Origin: Sclerotinia nivalis
Taxonomy: Eukaryota; Ascomycota; Leotiomycetes; Helotiales; Sclerotiniaceae
DNA length: 64,000 nucleotides
Assembly (NCBI GenBank): GCA_029531795.1
Contig: JAPEIS010000003.1
Span: forward strand, 1,054,001-1,118,000
Direction of reading: 5' to 3'
Part shown: positions 1 to 11,328 of the stretch, piece after piece
Numbering within the stretch: the first letter of the stretch is position 1
Layout of the letters: each line of letters opens with the position of its first letter
The notes under the pieces: model-generated
Told to the model about the DNA's origin: nothing
What the model saw: the letters and a program-made list of their open reading frames with translations, nothing else
The model's database searches: none
Program-made: the position numbers and the translations under genes

Positions 1-596
1 ATCAAAACAATGATCAATTATGCTATAGAATTCAGATAATATATTAATCAAATTGGATGGGATCAGTAGGTTTTGTTAAGCCATTTCTATTGCGGCCTTA
101 AGGATTATGTAAAGTTAGAACTTGTAAAAGATATCGAGTTTATGAATATCAACGAAATGATAAAACTTGTAATCAAGATCAACAATCGGTTTTACGAATA
201 TCAACGAGACAAAAAGTTCCAAAACCATTCAGATCAGAATTACAAGCGAAATAAAGAAAGATATTATCAAGTTAAGAATGAAAATTATAGAGATTCAATA
301 AAGCTAGATACTATTATTCAAGGAAAACTATCTAAGGAAGAAATGAATAAATATAGAAATAAGAAGTTATATTTCGAATATAGGTAATCAAAATATAGAG
401 CTGTAATTCATCGTCAAAAGAAACAAAGAAACTTCAATCGGAATAAGAAACCTTGGAAAGACAAGAAACAATTCAATACAATATTCGTACCTCAATTATG
501 TATTCTAAATTGTATGGATTTAGGTTTTAAAGAACAATTAAAGGATAATCAATTTGAAGAATCAGAAGATTCAGAAGAAGAATCAATTTCGTAAAT
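1..596 (+). pseudogene. gag (3' two thirds) of family-1 chromovirus, copy A
   Basis: Retroelement nucleocapsid/capsid relic. The longest open stretch is 73-387 (about 104 codons) with motifs such as HFYCGLKDYVKLEL and KLSKEEMNKYRN; the same frame reads on after a stop to a charged, Ser/Glu-rich tail ending about 596. The position of the CCHC zinc knuckle is visible at about 370-410, but both leading cysteines read as Tyr (YFEYR) and the next codon is a stop, as expected for TGC/TGT to TAC/TAT and a lost coding triplet under RIP. The same replacement is seen in copy B. The start lies outside the window. Identification rests on the collinear copy B and on position ahead of RT. Confidence 0.8.
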
Positions 597-1799
597 CGAT
601 CGAGAGTCAAGTTCAAGGAAACTTTGGATTATACAATATATCGATAAATAAAATCGTCGAATTTGGAAATTCGAAGAAACAAATAAAGGAATTTATAATG
701 ATAACTTAAGCATTGTAAATACTATAAAAGGAGAAACCTATAAAGCAAAAATCATCAATAAATATAGAATTCTATAGTATAAAATAACAATCAACTCTTT
801 CTTTATCGAAAGAACCTTATATTATTATATGAAAATACTAAAACAAAGAGAAATATAGGAAATCATTTACTTTTATTATAATATTAATTATTCTATATAT
901 AAAACACATCTAGTATCAAGGATAAGGGATAAATATTTGGTATAAATCTAAATCATATAACTTTTTCAAACAATAGAACATTTTCTTCGAGCTATACAAA
1001 GATTACCTTTAACTACCAAATGGAAAAATATACTCGACGATGAGATTTCAATTGATCAAACAATCATAAATGATAAGAAAGAAGATTATTGAAATGTTTC
1101 TCCATCTGATCAATTAAATCGTTTAATTGACCAAATTGACCAAATTGACCAAAGGGGTCAAAACAGGCAATTAAACGCTACAGGACACAACGGATAGATC
1201 AACCAGATGATTACGATCAATGGACACTGGCTTAAAGCTATAATAGATTCTAAAGCAATTGGAAATTTTATTGCATACAAAGCTATATAGAAAGCTGATA
1301 TAAAGTTCCAAATGAAGAAACATTTATATATATTGCAATTAGTAAATGAACAACTAATTGATACTAATAAAGGGATAATATAAATGGAAACCAAATCAAT
1401 AGAGATACAAATAGATAAACATCATAAGTTCATACAATTTAATATAATTCCTTTAGGGAATCATTAGATTATATTGGGTATACTATAGTTGATATAATAC
1501 AACCCCAATATCGATTGGAATCGAGGAATTTTGACATTCGATTAATACAATTGCGATCATCGAAATACACAAAAATCTGCAAAACTGAATATATATTTTA
1601 GAGAGTTGAAAGCGAACAACCTTATCGATATAGAATACCAAACTCAAGATCCTTTATTAATGGATATATCAATAGAATATATAAAATACACAACTTTTCA
1701 AAGAACGAAAAGGTTATAAAGCTTTACCAGAATACAAATTGTAAGATCATAAAATAATATTAATAGAAAGGAAGATACCTTTATTCAGATTTATTTATC

Positions 1800-2860
1800 A
1801 AATATCGAAAGAAGATTTAAAAACGCTCAAAGAATACATTAACAATAATTTAAAGAAAGAATAGATTAGAGAATCCATCTTATAAACAACTAACTCTATA
1901 TTATACACATTTAAGAAAAATAGAATCAAAAAATTATATATAGATTACCACAAACTCAACAATATGATAATCAAGGATCGATATCCACTTCCATTAATTA
2001 CAGAATTGAAAAATCGATTAAGGAAAACTAAGATCTTCTTCAAGTTTGATTTACAAAACGGTTTTCATTTAATTAGAATGGAGAAAGATGAAGAATGGAA
2101 AACAGTATTCAGAATTCGATACGGATTATACGAGTATCAGGTTATACCATTCGGGCTAACCAATGTATCGGCAATATGCATACGTTTGGTAAACAATGTA
2201 TTGAGAAAGTATCTCGATATTTGTTGTATTTGTTATTTGGACGATATATTGGTATATTCAGAGACTTTGGAACAACACATTCAGGATGTTAGCAATGTAT
2301 GCAGATTCATTAAAGATTATTCGAAAATAGCAACTCCGATGTCTGAAATAACCAAGAAGAATCAGGGAGAGTTTCAATGGACGGAAAAGGCACAGGAAGT
2401 TTTCGAACTACTCAAGCAAGTCTTCATGAAAGAGCCAATACTTTTGTTATTCGATCCGGAACTACCGATTGTAATTGAAACTGATTCTTCAGATTACACT
2501 TTAAGGGCTGTATTAAATCAGCTTGAAGCAAATAAGAAATAGCAATCAATAGTTTACTATTCTCGCAAACTATCGTTAGCAAAATTGAATTACAAAATTT
2601 ACAATAAAGAGCTACTAATTATAATCGAGGCATTTAAGAAATGAAAAGTTTATTTAGAAGAATCGAAATATATAATACAAGTATATATCGATTACAAGAA
2701 TCTAGTTTACTTTACTATAATGAAGGAATTAAACAAACAGTAAATCAAATAATCCGAAATTATAATTGTTTACAATTTTCGTATTTTATATATCAAAGGA
2801 ATAGAAAACGCTAAAACAGATATTTTCAGTAGAAAAACAGAATATTTACAAAATAAAGTA
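1800..2860 (+). pseudogene. Reverse transcriptase-RNase H of family-1 chromovirus, copy A, with internal deletion
   Basis: The open frame 1964-2542 (192 codons) begins in the RT fingers (DRYPLPLI), passes FKFDLQNGFH, the PFGLTN motif and the catalytic box YLDDILVYS (both Asp intact). It then jumps at about 2298 from QDVSNV straight into CRFIKDYSKIATPM. In copy B about 205 bp (34797-34998) lie between these points and encode the RT connection segment; here that stretch is deleted in frame, giving a deceptively long ORF. RNase H follows: IETDSSDY (first catalytic Asp), then after a stop ELLIIIEAF. Upstream codons from about 1800 are readable but carry stops. Pol function is lost. Assignment is certain; exact domain edges are not. 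Confidence 0.92.
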
Positions 2861-2929
2861 TATGAAATATATATAATCTTAAGAGAAGAAAAAGATATAT
2901 TAATATATAACAAATTACAACTTATTATT

Positions 2930-4630
2930 TCCTCCAGAATAAATTATAGTATTATTAAGGAACAATTGAAAACGGAATATGAATAAGATACTATTGCAAA
3001 ACGAATCCTCAAGAATACAAACAATCTAGAAAAAGGATTCAATATCAAAAACGAATTCATTTATTTTTACAATAAATTGTATATATCTTCTAAACTAGCG
3101 AAAAGATATATTCGAGAATAATATGAATTTTCAGTTTATAAACATCAAGGAATAATAAGGATCTTTGTTTGGCTCAAAAAAGAGGTTTACTTTCCGAAAA
3201 TGAAAACTACAATTGAAAAAGTAATTAGGAACTGTAATACCTATATATAAAACAAGACTATTAGATATATTTTATATAATCAGCTCAAGATCCTTAATTT
3301 ACTTATTCAACTATAAAAATCTATTGTATAGGATTTCGTAGTTAAACTATCTATATTCAAGGATCTGATTATATTAAAAGAATACGATTCTATTTTAGTG
3401 ATAACAAACAAACTAACGAAATTCGTTTATATAATATCATTCTATAAGAAATGAACAACAGATAACTTAGTTTATATGTTTCTACGAAATATAATCAATA
3501 TTCATAATGTATTAGAAAAAATAATTTCAGATACGAATAAACTTTTCATATCAAAATTCTGGACTACTCTTATAGTATTACTTGAAATCAAACGCAAATT
3601 ATCTATTACGTTTCATCTCCAAACAGATAACCAAATAGAATATTTAAATCAGATAATAAAAGTCTATCTATATTGTTATATCAATTACAAGTAAAACAAT
3701 TGAATTGAATTATTACTCTTAATTCAATTCGTATATAATATATCGGAAATAGAAATAATAAAAGTAATATTAGTATATACTAACTATGAATATACTTTAT
3801 TAGTCTATTATTTATTATTTCTATAAATAGTGAATATCAACGAAACTATAAAAGATATATCGGAAATCAAGGAATTATATGAACAGCTCTTATTGGATCT
3901 GCAGTTCATAGTTTTGAGAATAGCTGTATATTACAACGAATCATAGAGTATAGGATCTATTTTTAAAAAGGGAGATAAAGTTTATTTGATTCAAAGAAAC
4001 ATTCAAATACAATAATCAAACGATAAACTAGATTACAAGAAACTTATCACGGTGGTGGTAGGGTGCTTTAAGATATGATGATATTCTACGAAGAAGGAAG
4101 AAGGTGCTAGGAAGAGCGCCAACTATATGGGGGATGGGTGCCTTAGGCAGCCATGCAGACTAGCTAGGAACGGGTTACGAACCCGTGACAAAACTAGAAC
4201 TATTCGAAATCGAAGAAATGGTAAAACTTATCAATTTCAGATTGAAACTATCAAATACCATGAATATCCATCCAGTATTCTATATATTCTTATTCGAACT
4301 AGTATTATCAAAAGCGCTGAATACACCAGAAACTATAATCGAATTTATCAATCCGAATATTAAATACAATATCGAAATTATATTAGATTACAGATATATC
4401 AAAAATATAATAAAGTATTTAATCAAATAACTCGATTATCTATATTTAGAAAACACTTGGAAATCCAGAAAGAATCTCAATTGCCTTGAAAAGCTGCAAA
4501 TATTCTATCAACGATATCCGGATCTACCTAAAAAGGATCCAAAGGATTCAAGAAAAATGAAAGATCGAAACCATCCAAAAGATCGAACAAAGCATCATTA
4601 AAACCAAAAGTATTTCCGCCTGTTCTTTCT
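2930..4630 (+). pseudogene. Integrase and chromodomain of family-1 chromovirus, copy A
   Basis: Several frames give an integrase: an N-terminal zinc-binding segment around 3140-3245 (YKHQG ... NCNTY, its last Cys lost), the catalytic core with QDFVVKL at about 3330, SDTNKLF at about 3528, and the QTDNQIEYLNQ box at about 3620, equivalent to the usual D,D(35)E region, with Gly changed to Asn. A C-terminal chromodomain follows the 146-bp insertion at 4045-4190: DYRYIKNIIKYLIK then a stop where Trp is expected, then LDYLYLENTWKSRKNLN. The chromodomain normally directs chromovirus integration into heterochromatin. Multiple in-frame stops; dead. Confidence 0.85.
4045..4190 (+). mobile_element. 146-bp LTR-like insertion with perfect 5-bp TSD (AAACT)
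   Basis: Copy B shows the uninterrupted target. Here a 146-bp GC-rich block interrupts it and is flanked by AAACT at 4040-4044 and 4191-4195. Termini are TATCACGG and CCGTGACA, i.e. TG...CA-type ends in inverted orientation with the first G lost. A hairpin CGGGTT-ACG-AACCCG (4171-4185) abuts the 3' end. This end structure resembles the family-2 LTR (CGGGGACCCCGTGACA), but the interior is different. No ORF. Best read as a solo LTR of a very small retrotransposon (TRIM/SMART type); a MITE is possible. It shows almost no RIP although it sits in RIP-mutated DNA. Confidence 0.8.
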
Positions 4631-4815
4631 TTCTCCATTTATTCTTTCATCAATCGTTCTTTCTTTTCCAAAGTATCCAATTCATTCAAATATTTAAGAC
4701 TACAATCGATCATTCGCTTTCTACAATCGTATAGGAATTTCTTTTGTTTACACAAACACAAAATTTTAGTAAACGCTTTTTCCTTTTCACGATCTAATTT
4801 CTCTTTTTGTTTATC

Positions 4816-5101
4816 TGTTAAGATCACATAGGCAAAGAATCAATTAGTCGTAAAACCGTAGCCCAAACTTTTCATTACCCTTTCTAATCATGAATAAACT
4901 ATTACTTTTAAGTTCAATCAATAAAGAGATATCAGAACGCCTATAGTTCGCCACCATTCCTGTCCTTTCATAAGCAATACAAAGAAGCTTGTTTACTAAA
5001 CATTCCAAACTGATCGATGACGTTCCTACGCTGATGATTCAAAATGAGAACGCCTCCGTCTAGGTTTCTTATTTTGACGAAACTGTTGCGTGATCGTAAC
5101 A
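4816..5101 (-). mobile_element. 286-bp solo-LTR-like element, family S, copy 1, TSD TTATC
   Basis: About 98% identical by eye to 29281-29565 in inverse orientation. Flanked by TTATC at 4811-4815 and 5102-5106. On the minus strand it begins TGTTACGATCACGCAAC and ends GTGATCTTAACA, so the terminal 12 bases form an imperfect inverted repeat (TGTTAnGATCAC). It shares its first 13 bases with the family-1 LTR (TGTTACGATCACG), suggesting mobilisation by related machinery. No ORF of its own; open frames crossing it are accidental. It is inserted in the 3' non-coding part of chromovirus copy A, so it is younger than that element, and it lacks RIP scars. Confidence 0.88.
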
Positions 5102-5467
5102 TTATCCAGAGAAACTCAATCCGAAACACAAGGTATTTCCCAATCCCAATCTTCTTCCAAAGGAAATTCAGTATTACAAGAAATTCGAACCAGAATATAT
5201 TCAAAATAATAAAAACATTAAGGATTATTAACGTTTTTTATATAACAAAGCTTTTCATTACGACAATAAAAACAAAGAAACATTTCAATTCTACAATTAT
5301 TAATAAATTAAACCAGAAAAATCTATTTAGAACATTTTCGAACAAAAGATAAGGATTTCTTAATTTTGAAGATAGATATAATGAGAAAAGAGAATTCTGT
5401 ACTTTTTCTTTAGAATATAGCCCTGCTTTATAAGCTTAAAACAAATTTTAATCTAAATGGAGAATAA

Positions 5468-5952
5468 TGTTATGATTACAGATCTTACAATAACCAATCG
5501 TATGAATATATATTATGATTTGATCGAATTAATATAAGATTAAGATGATCGTAAAAACAAACGAATACAGGTCATATTAGTATCAGATCATATAATAAAA
5601 CATTGGAGTTTCGAAGACTCCCAATGCTCCTAAAGCATTAGAGTTTCGAAGACTTCCAATGTTTCTAGAGTATTAGAGTTTCGAGGGCCCCCAAGGCTCC
5701 TGGAGTATTGGAGCCCCGAAGGCTTCTAAGATTCCCAAATACGAAAATCTATATAAGCAGGATGGAATCCCTTATTGTAGAATTTTATATTCAAAAACAA
5801 TTATTAATTTAAACATTATAGTTATTATACAATACAATCGTTATATCTTCATTCTTACCAAGCCTCTATTTAACCTTTAATAGAAATTACCACAACCTTT
5901 CTATAAACCCCTTGATCACTTCTTAATGATAAAGGATTATAACGGTATAATA
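5468..5952 (+). repeat. 3' LTR of family-1 chromovirus copy A
   Basis: Begins TGTTATGATTACAGATC, equivalent to TGTTACGATCACGGATC of the solo LTR at 12191, and ends GGTATAATA, equivalent to GGCGTAACA. It is preceded by a purine-rich tract (AAATGGAGAATAA), as expected for a polypurine tract. A TATA-like TCTATATAAGCAGGATGG (about 5750) followed by the R-like region is conserved in all copies. Its U3 differs from the other copies: instead of 17-bp units it holds about three units of roughly 35-50 bp based on TTGGAGTTTCGAAGAC (5590-5735). Heavily RIP-mutated outside that block. 485 bp. Confidence 0.92.
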
Positions 5953-6900
5953 TCAAATTGTTTATAGTTATTCTGTATAGTATTTGCGATTCGAGAATCA
6001 TCGGAATTACCTATATTTTTTATTTGGTATATAAAAGTTACTATTGCAATAACAAAATCAGGGAGTTTCAAATTTGTTTTAATTATAATTATAATAATTG
6101 TATTCTTTATATATAAATAAATAATATAGTTTTATATAATGAATATTGATAATAATAATAAAAGAATTCGAAATTGTTCAAAAAAAAAAATAGAGCTATT
6201 GTTATTCGAATTGTTCGATATTTTTTTAAATCTGTATTAAAATTGATAATAATATATTGAATATATAAGATAATATTTTTTATTTTTTGAAAGTTTGTTA
6301 AACGAATATTATACTTTATAATTTAATATAAATATATTATATCTTTGTTTATTTGATCAAAAAAGTCTTTATTAAATATTTATAAATAACTTTTATTATC
6401 TCGATATTGAATTTTTTTAAAATATCAAATCGTTGAATACAATCTATATAATATATCAAAATATGAAATTTCGAATAGTTCTAATATAATAAGTGATTTC
6501 TATTCTTTGATCGATATTAATATCTTGTAGCAATCAGAAATCTCTTATATCAATAATAATAATAATGAAAAGGTATATATCTACTTTATTCTTTTATATA
6601 ATTATAAGATCTATTAATATCATTTTTTATTAAAAAAAAAGAACAAATATTAGATATTCAATTAGTAAATATTCAATCGACAGATACTTCAATAAATACT
6701 ATAGTAAAGATTATATTAATAAAGATTGGATTAATAAAGATTGAATTGATATAAATTGAATTAATAGAAAATAAAGTAGTAGAAATTAAATAGACAAATC
6801 CTCAACTAATACAAACTGAAATACAAACTAATAGATTTATAATATCCTTCTTTTAATTATTCTTTCAATTTTTTTTTCAATTCTTTTATTATCTCAGTAC
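5953..6900. other. AT-rich gene-free stretch
   Basis: Very AT-rich DNA with short homopolymer and AAT runs. I see no reading frame, RNA gene or repeat boundary that I can support. Confidence 0.6.
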
Positions 6901-7060
6901 GCCGGTCTGCCCCCCCGAGTTTAGCGGCCACCGCATCAGGCAAGGTGCGTGCACAGACCGGCCGCCGTTTTCAACAGTTATAAAAGTTCGCGCTTCCTTC
7001 TCCTCAATTATCTTCTTTTTCAACCCTCTTCTAACACCCCTCTCTCGGTTGTGTCATATA
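6901..7060 (+). promoter_or_regulatory. GC-rich island with 9-bp inverted repeat and TATA-like box
   Basis: An isolated GC-rich block (about 6897-6970) inside AT-rich DNA. GCCGGTCTG at 6901-6909 and CAGACCGGC at 6954-6962 form a perfect 9-bp inverted repeat around 44 bases. A TTATAAAAG motif follows at about 6980, then a CT-rich tract (CTTCCTTCTCCTC, CACCCCTCTCTCGG), the usual look of a fungal core promoter and start region. The following DNA (7.1-9.4 kb) contains degenerate coding relics on the plus strand, so this may be the surviving promoter of a dead gene or transposon. Function is inferred only. Confidence 0.35.
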
Positions 7061-9394
7061 TCATCGATTCCTTTACTGAAATCCATTTAGTATACCTTAT
7101 CATAACTGAAGAGCCTTGATAGTATAGCTGGTTTTATATCAAATCTTTCGATCTTTCTCGATCTGTTACTCTGGAATCAATACTTGTGACTATTGCGATA
7201 GCAATTATTCCTTTAGATACTATCGCATTATTCAAGATACAAATATAAGCCCAATTTGCTGCCTTCACCTCCTTCGTTTTATTGCTACATTATCCCAATC
7301 CTTACAACAATACCTACTCGATGACCGCGATAAAAGAGATTTGCCCTTAGTATCATCTCTATACGATATGATCTAATTAATAAAAGAAATGCTTTACAAT
7401 GATATAACCAGTTTTTGTCTGATTGTGTTGTTATATTGTACACTAGAGTAGGGATTTCGATGAGTCCCTGAAGTCAATATATACTGTATATCTATATTTA
7501 GACTGATCTGTAACAAAAAGGATCGATTTCTGCTAGATATAACTATAACAGATAACAATCTATATGAAAATAACAATATCGCAAGTTCTTCTGAGCATTC
7601 TACAAACCAAATACGAAACACCAGCATTGATAGAATTGATCATAAACCAACAAATTAATATAAAAAATAGATTATACAACCTTGCAAAGAACCCGATTTG
7701 CAATCCTTGTATATTGGAAGGATAGATCTTGTAATTGAGGTTATACCAAAGACCAATTGATTTAGAATACTGCTTACAACAGGACTTCCGCAGTACTAAA
7801 ATAGGCATAGCATGATCTACACTACAGGATCTCATTCTGCAAAGAGAAGATCGTTCGGGTTCAGTTATACAAGAGATGTCTGTAAGCTGAGGAATCTTCC
7901 TATACCGACCCACCTCCAATCTCTCCTTACATTGGTCTCATCACAACTAAAACTTTCGATAGTATTACCTTTCTCAAACTACAAATCTCGATTTCGATTT
8001 GTAACCAATTGCAAAAATGCCTTGCTATAATATAGAATACTTCTATTGGATTATTACATTAAAAATAGTTTATATACTAAAGAAAAAATCGTAGTAAATT
8101 CCTGTATAGCAAAATAATATATACAATCTGCCTTAAACTTGGGCTAATTTGTAAGAAGAACAATCGATTCTTATTATAGATTACAATCTTTTGAGTATCG
8201 ACAACGAAACATTGGTGGTTCGAAGTCTGGATCATTCTATAGGTATCTACAAAGGATAGATTGTATAACCTCGGAATAAACTTTATTCAAGGTTGTGATC
8301 ATATCAAAAAGATGAATCTTATATTGAGCTAAAAAGGATCATCAATTTAATATCCTACTATTAACAGGATATTGTATTGATGCTAGAATGGATATATAAT
8401 CATTTGAAGTTATACAATCTTGTTTCTACAAAAGGAAGGTTCTATTTATATATTGGACAAATCAAAAGAGAATATTGGAAATATATACTTTATTACCGAC
8501 AATCGCGAAATAACGCTGAGATTGATCAATTATGAATATACAAAGTGGGAATCTACAAAATGGACACATTCTACACTGAGAATACAAAGTTAATAATATT
8601 AGCCCAACGATATTAGGGATGCATTTTGTATAAGAGGGTCTGTATCGGGACCGAGTTATTTGTATATTAAGAGTACACAGAAGCTTATAGAAGGCAGCTC
8701 TCCCAACTATCAGAATCAAACTACGATTACGAATTCGACAAATATTGATTTCTCGGAATAGCAATCAACCAAACAATTTTAATAGCACAAACCAAAATAC
8801 ACGCCAAGATTTACAATAAAATCCAATTTACCTTCTTACTCATTACATCCTTCCTCGATTATACTCCCAATAGCATTGGTAATAAATAAGTTTGTTTCGG
8901 TCTTTCCTGACCCCTTATTATATATTATCCAATCGCAAAAATGCCTCACAATAGTGATATATCTATTTGATTGTTTAGCTGTATTGTAAATCGTTTCAAT
9001 ATAAAGCAAAAGAATTCGGGCAAACTTTCTGTATTACAAAACAAATGATATATAATGTATACCTTGACTTGGACTGATTTATAATGAGATAGATTGATCA
9101 TTATCATAAATCCTACAATCTATTATAGACTTCAAACGGATAACCAGACATTGCAAGCATTTGAACTGTATATTAATGATTACAAAAAATGTGATAGGAA
9201 ATAGAAGTAGATTATAAACACAATATACTTAATCCTTTTGCCAGAATATAATTCGCTTAAAGCTATAATCATTTTTGCAATAAGACTATCTGCTGATTAT
9301 GATCCATACACTGAAGAACTAAGAATCGCTAGCTAGGATGAGCGAATATATAAAATAAGGAACACTTACAGAAAGTTATAGAGAGTATATTCTA
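7061..9394 (+). pseudogene. Unidentified degenerate gene with internally repeated modules
   Basis: No full-length frame survives, but two blocks about 0.93 kb apart resemble each other at DNA level: one starts AATTGCAAAAATGCCT (about 8000) and the other AATCGCAAAAATGCCT (about 8930), and similarity continues for some 200 bp. Read on the plus strand both give a segment like CIAK.YIQSALNLG / CITKQMIYNVYLDLD, with Gln-to-stop changes. A third, weaker module may lie at about 7300-7560. Open pieces include 7812-8030. I do not recognise the family. It could be a repeat-containing protein gene or a duplicated transposon ORF. Strand choice rests on the better conservation of plus-frame translations. 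Confidence 0.35.
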
Positions 9395-9568
9395 GTGAAT
9401 ATCCTATTTGCAAGAAAAACATATTTAAATTCTCTGTTTCCCTCTATTCCTATTTCCTTTTTCTTTATTCCTTATCAGAGCACTCATCAAAGCAATTCGA
9501 TTTACTTGTATTATCTAAAGAGAACAAAGAGCTTCCAAAATACTATCAATCATTTTTATACTCTCAAA

Positions 9569-11041
9569 ATGATTTCTTTTGAACCCATTTATTATACCTA
9601 TATACCCACTACTCCATGTTCCAAAAAGGCAACCATTCAGAAGTATAGCTTTCCCGTCGAGGAACAGTATATTGTACTAGATCGAAGATTATTTGATGAT
9701 ACTTAGAGATCAAATAATAATAATAATTCAGGCTTAGAATTTCAAAATATATATACCCAAAATAAAATCCTAAGATATTCTTTTTCCTTACTAATAATAG
9801 TTAATGTTTTTCTATATAAAGAATAACAACAAAGAAAACGTTGTCAATAATAACTACAATATCGATCTCCCTACATTAGATAGTATATCACAAGCGAATA
9901 CAGGAAAGGGCTCAAACCTGGAAAACAAAATCTGGAAGGATAAGATAGCTTCGCCGAGAATATATAATGGCGATTCTTCATCAATTGAGATAGTCCTTGA
10001 TCCTCGTTTGTATCAGGAAACTTTGATAAAAGAATTACAAAATAATTATAACATTCAGGGTATATATACTCTTGATTACGATGATAAACAATCTCCTAAC
10101 TATATACAGATACTCTAATATTGGAAGACGATAAATCAAATCCAGATAAGCAAAAGAATTTCTCAATGGATAGCTTCTATTCCCCTTCTATGGATTACTC
10201 AATTGAGCTATTGTATCCTTTGACTCTTTGCGATCAAGACAAAAGCGATTCCAGCTATAGTAACCCTAAGGAATTTGGGTTTGTATCTTCATTATACTTC
10301 CTTTAACAGTATAGTGATATAGTTGTAGAATCGATAAAGGAGGGGGGGAATAATAAACAACAAGGAGATAGAAAATGATGACATCTTTCCGAAACTGGTA
10401 TTGAGAGGGATGGCGAGAGCAATGACGATGTGCGACCTGCAAAACAACGAAGAACTCGTTCATTTCCTATCAACAACGAGCAAACCTCATCCCGATGTAA
10501 TGGTGGAGAAGATCATCTCTTACCGCATCACATCATCAGTTCATCCTCCACAACTCCATTTACTATGATCGACTCCTCTATATCGAACTTTGATAAGTAT
10601 TCATTAATGATCAATAATGGTAATCATTGTTATTCATCATTATCCTTTGTGAATCCTATATGTGCAAAGCCGGTAACCATTATCGAGTATCGAGAATAGC
10701 CGTTTCAAGGTTTTCTAAAATGTACTATAATTGGGAACGATACTATATACACTCTCGAATTCCAATTGCAATATATACTAGGGCATTTGTATCTGCCTGT
10801 TATTGCAGAAGCATTAGGTGTTGATACATTTGTACAGATCCAAAGCTCTTGCAATATTCTACATTCCGAAATATATCCAGCAGGATCTAAAGGAAAACGT
10901 ATTCGGTGGGAGGCAGATGAGCACGAGACGATAGTAAGAATGAAAAAGGATGATTGTTTTTGGAAGGAAATTCATAACATCCTTTTGTACAAGATACAAG
11001 TAGCGATTCAGATATAATATTCTACAAAATTCAAAAAGTGA
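9569..11041 (+). pseudogene. Myb/SANT-domain nuclear protein, RIP-broken
   Basis: The C-terminal part reads in one frame from about 10405 to 11041, interrupted by a stop at 10697-10699 where Trp is expected (EYRE-stop-PFQG). Features in order: an acidic/polar lead-in (DGESNDD), a basic patch (PAKQRRTRSFP, about 10433-10465), a Ser/Thr-rich region, then RWEADEHETIVRMKKDDCFW with KEIHNILLYK at about 10906-11000, a typical Myb/SANT helix-turn-helix (Trp-containing helix, WKEI, then the recognition helix). A stop falls just after AIQI and again at the TGA 11039-11041. The N-terminal half (9569-10300) is in shifted frames and repeats the phrase VLD-R-LY/F. Probably a DNA-binding regulator; target unknown. 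Confidence 0.62.
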
Positions 11042-11328
11042 TTACAATATAGAAGCAACTTTTTAATGGAGTTTTTAATTGAAAAGGGATTTTTAAATTG
11101 TATAATATGAATGAATACGATATCAATTTCTACTACAATTTATTCTTCTTAGTTAATTATCCCTTTTGTTGTAATCTCTATTCTAATTTGATATTCAACT
11201 ATTCAAGTTTGTTTTATTCTCTTCTCAATCAACAAAGAAAACATCCAAATCCTTCTATCCTAATCCGAACAATTTTATTCCTCCCCTCGTTGGCTTGAAT
11301 ATATTAGATTCCAAAATCTAACAATATA

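Larger units (their letters stand above)
1..5952 (+). mobile_element. Ty3/Gypsy chromovirus, family 1 copy A (5' part outside window), RIP-inactivated
   Basis: Order of recognisable parts is gag, RT, RNase H, integrase, chromodomain, a variable 3' region and a 3' LTR. This matches copy B (31618-38286, minus strand) block by block; base 1 here corresponds to about 37326 there, so roughly 1 kb of 5' end, including the 5' LTR, lies outside the window. Relative to copy B, this copy has two small insertions (4045-4190 and 4816-5101) and has lost about 205 bp inside the reverse transcriptase near 2298. All reading frames contain stops of the type expected from RIP (CAA/CAG to TAA/TAG, TGG to TGA/TAG). 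The element cannot be autonomous. Family assignment is firm; the upstream end is unseen. Confidence 0.93.

Noticed and set aside
5044..5352. 102-codon plus ORF across the 286-bp element
   Set aside because: It starts inside the inserted element and runs into chromovirus 3' non-coding sequence; the frame is chimeric.
5468..5952. Solo LTR
   Set aside because: The sequence immediately upstream is the collinear 3' end of the family-1 internal region with a purine-rich tract, so this is the 3' LTR of copy A.
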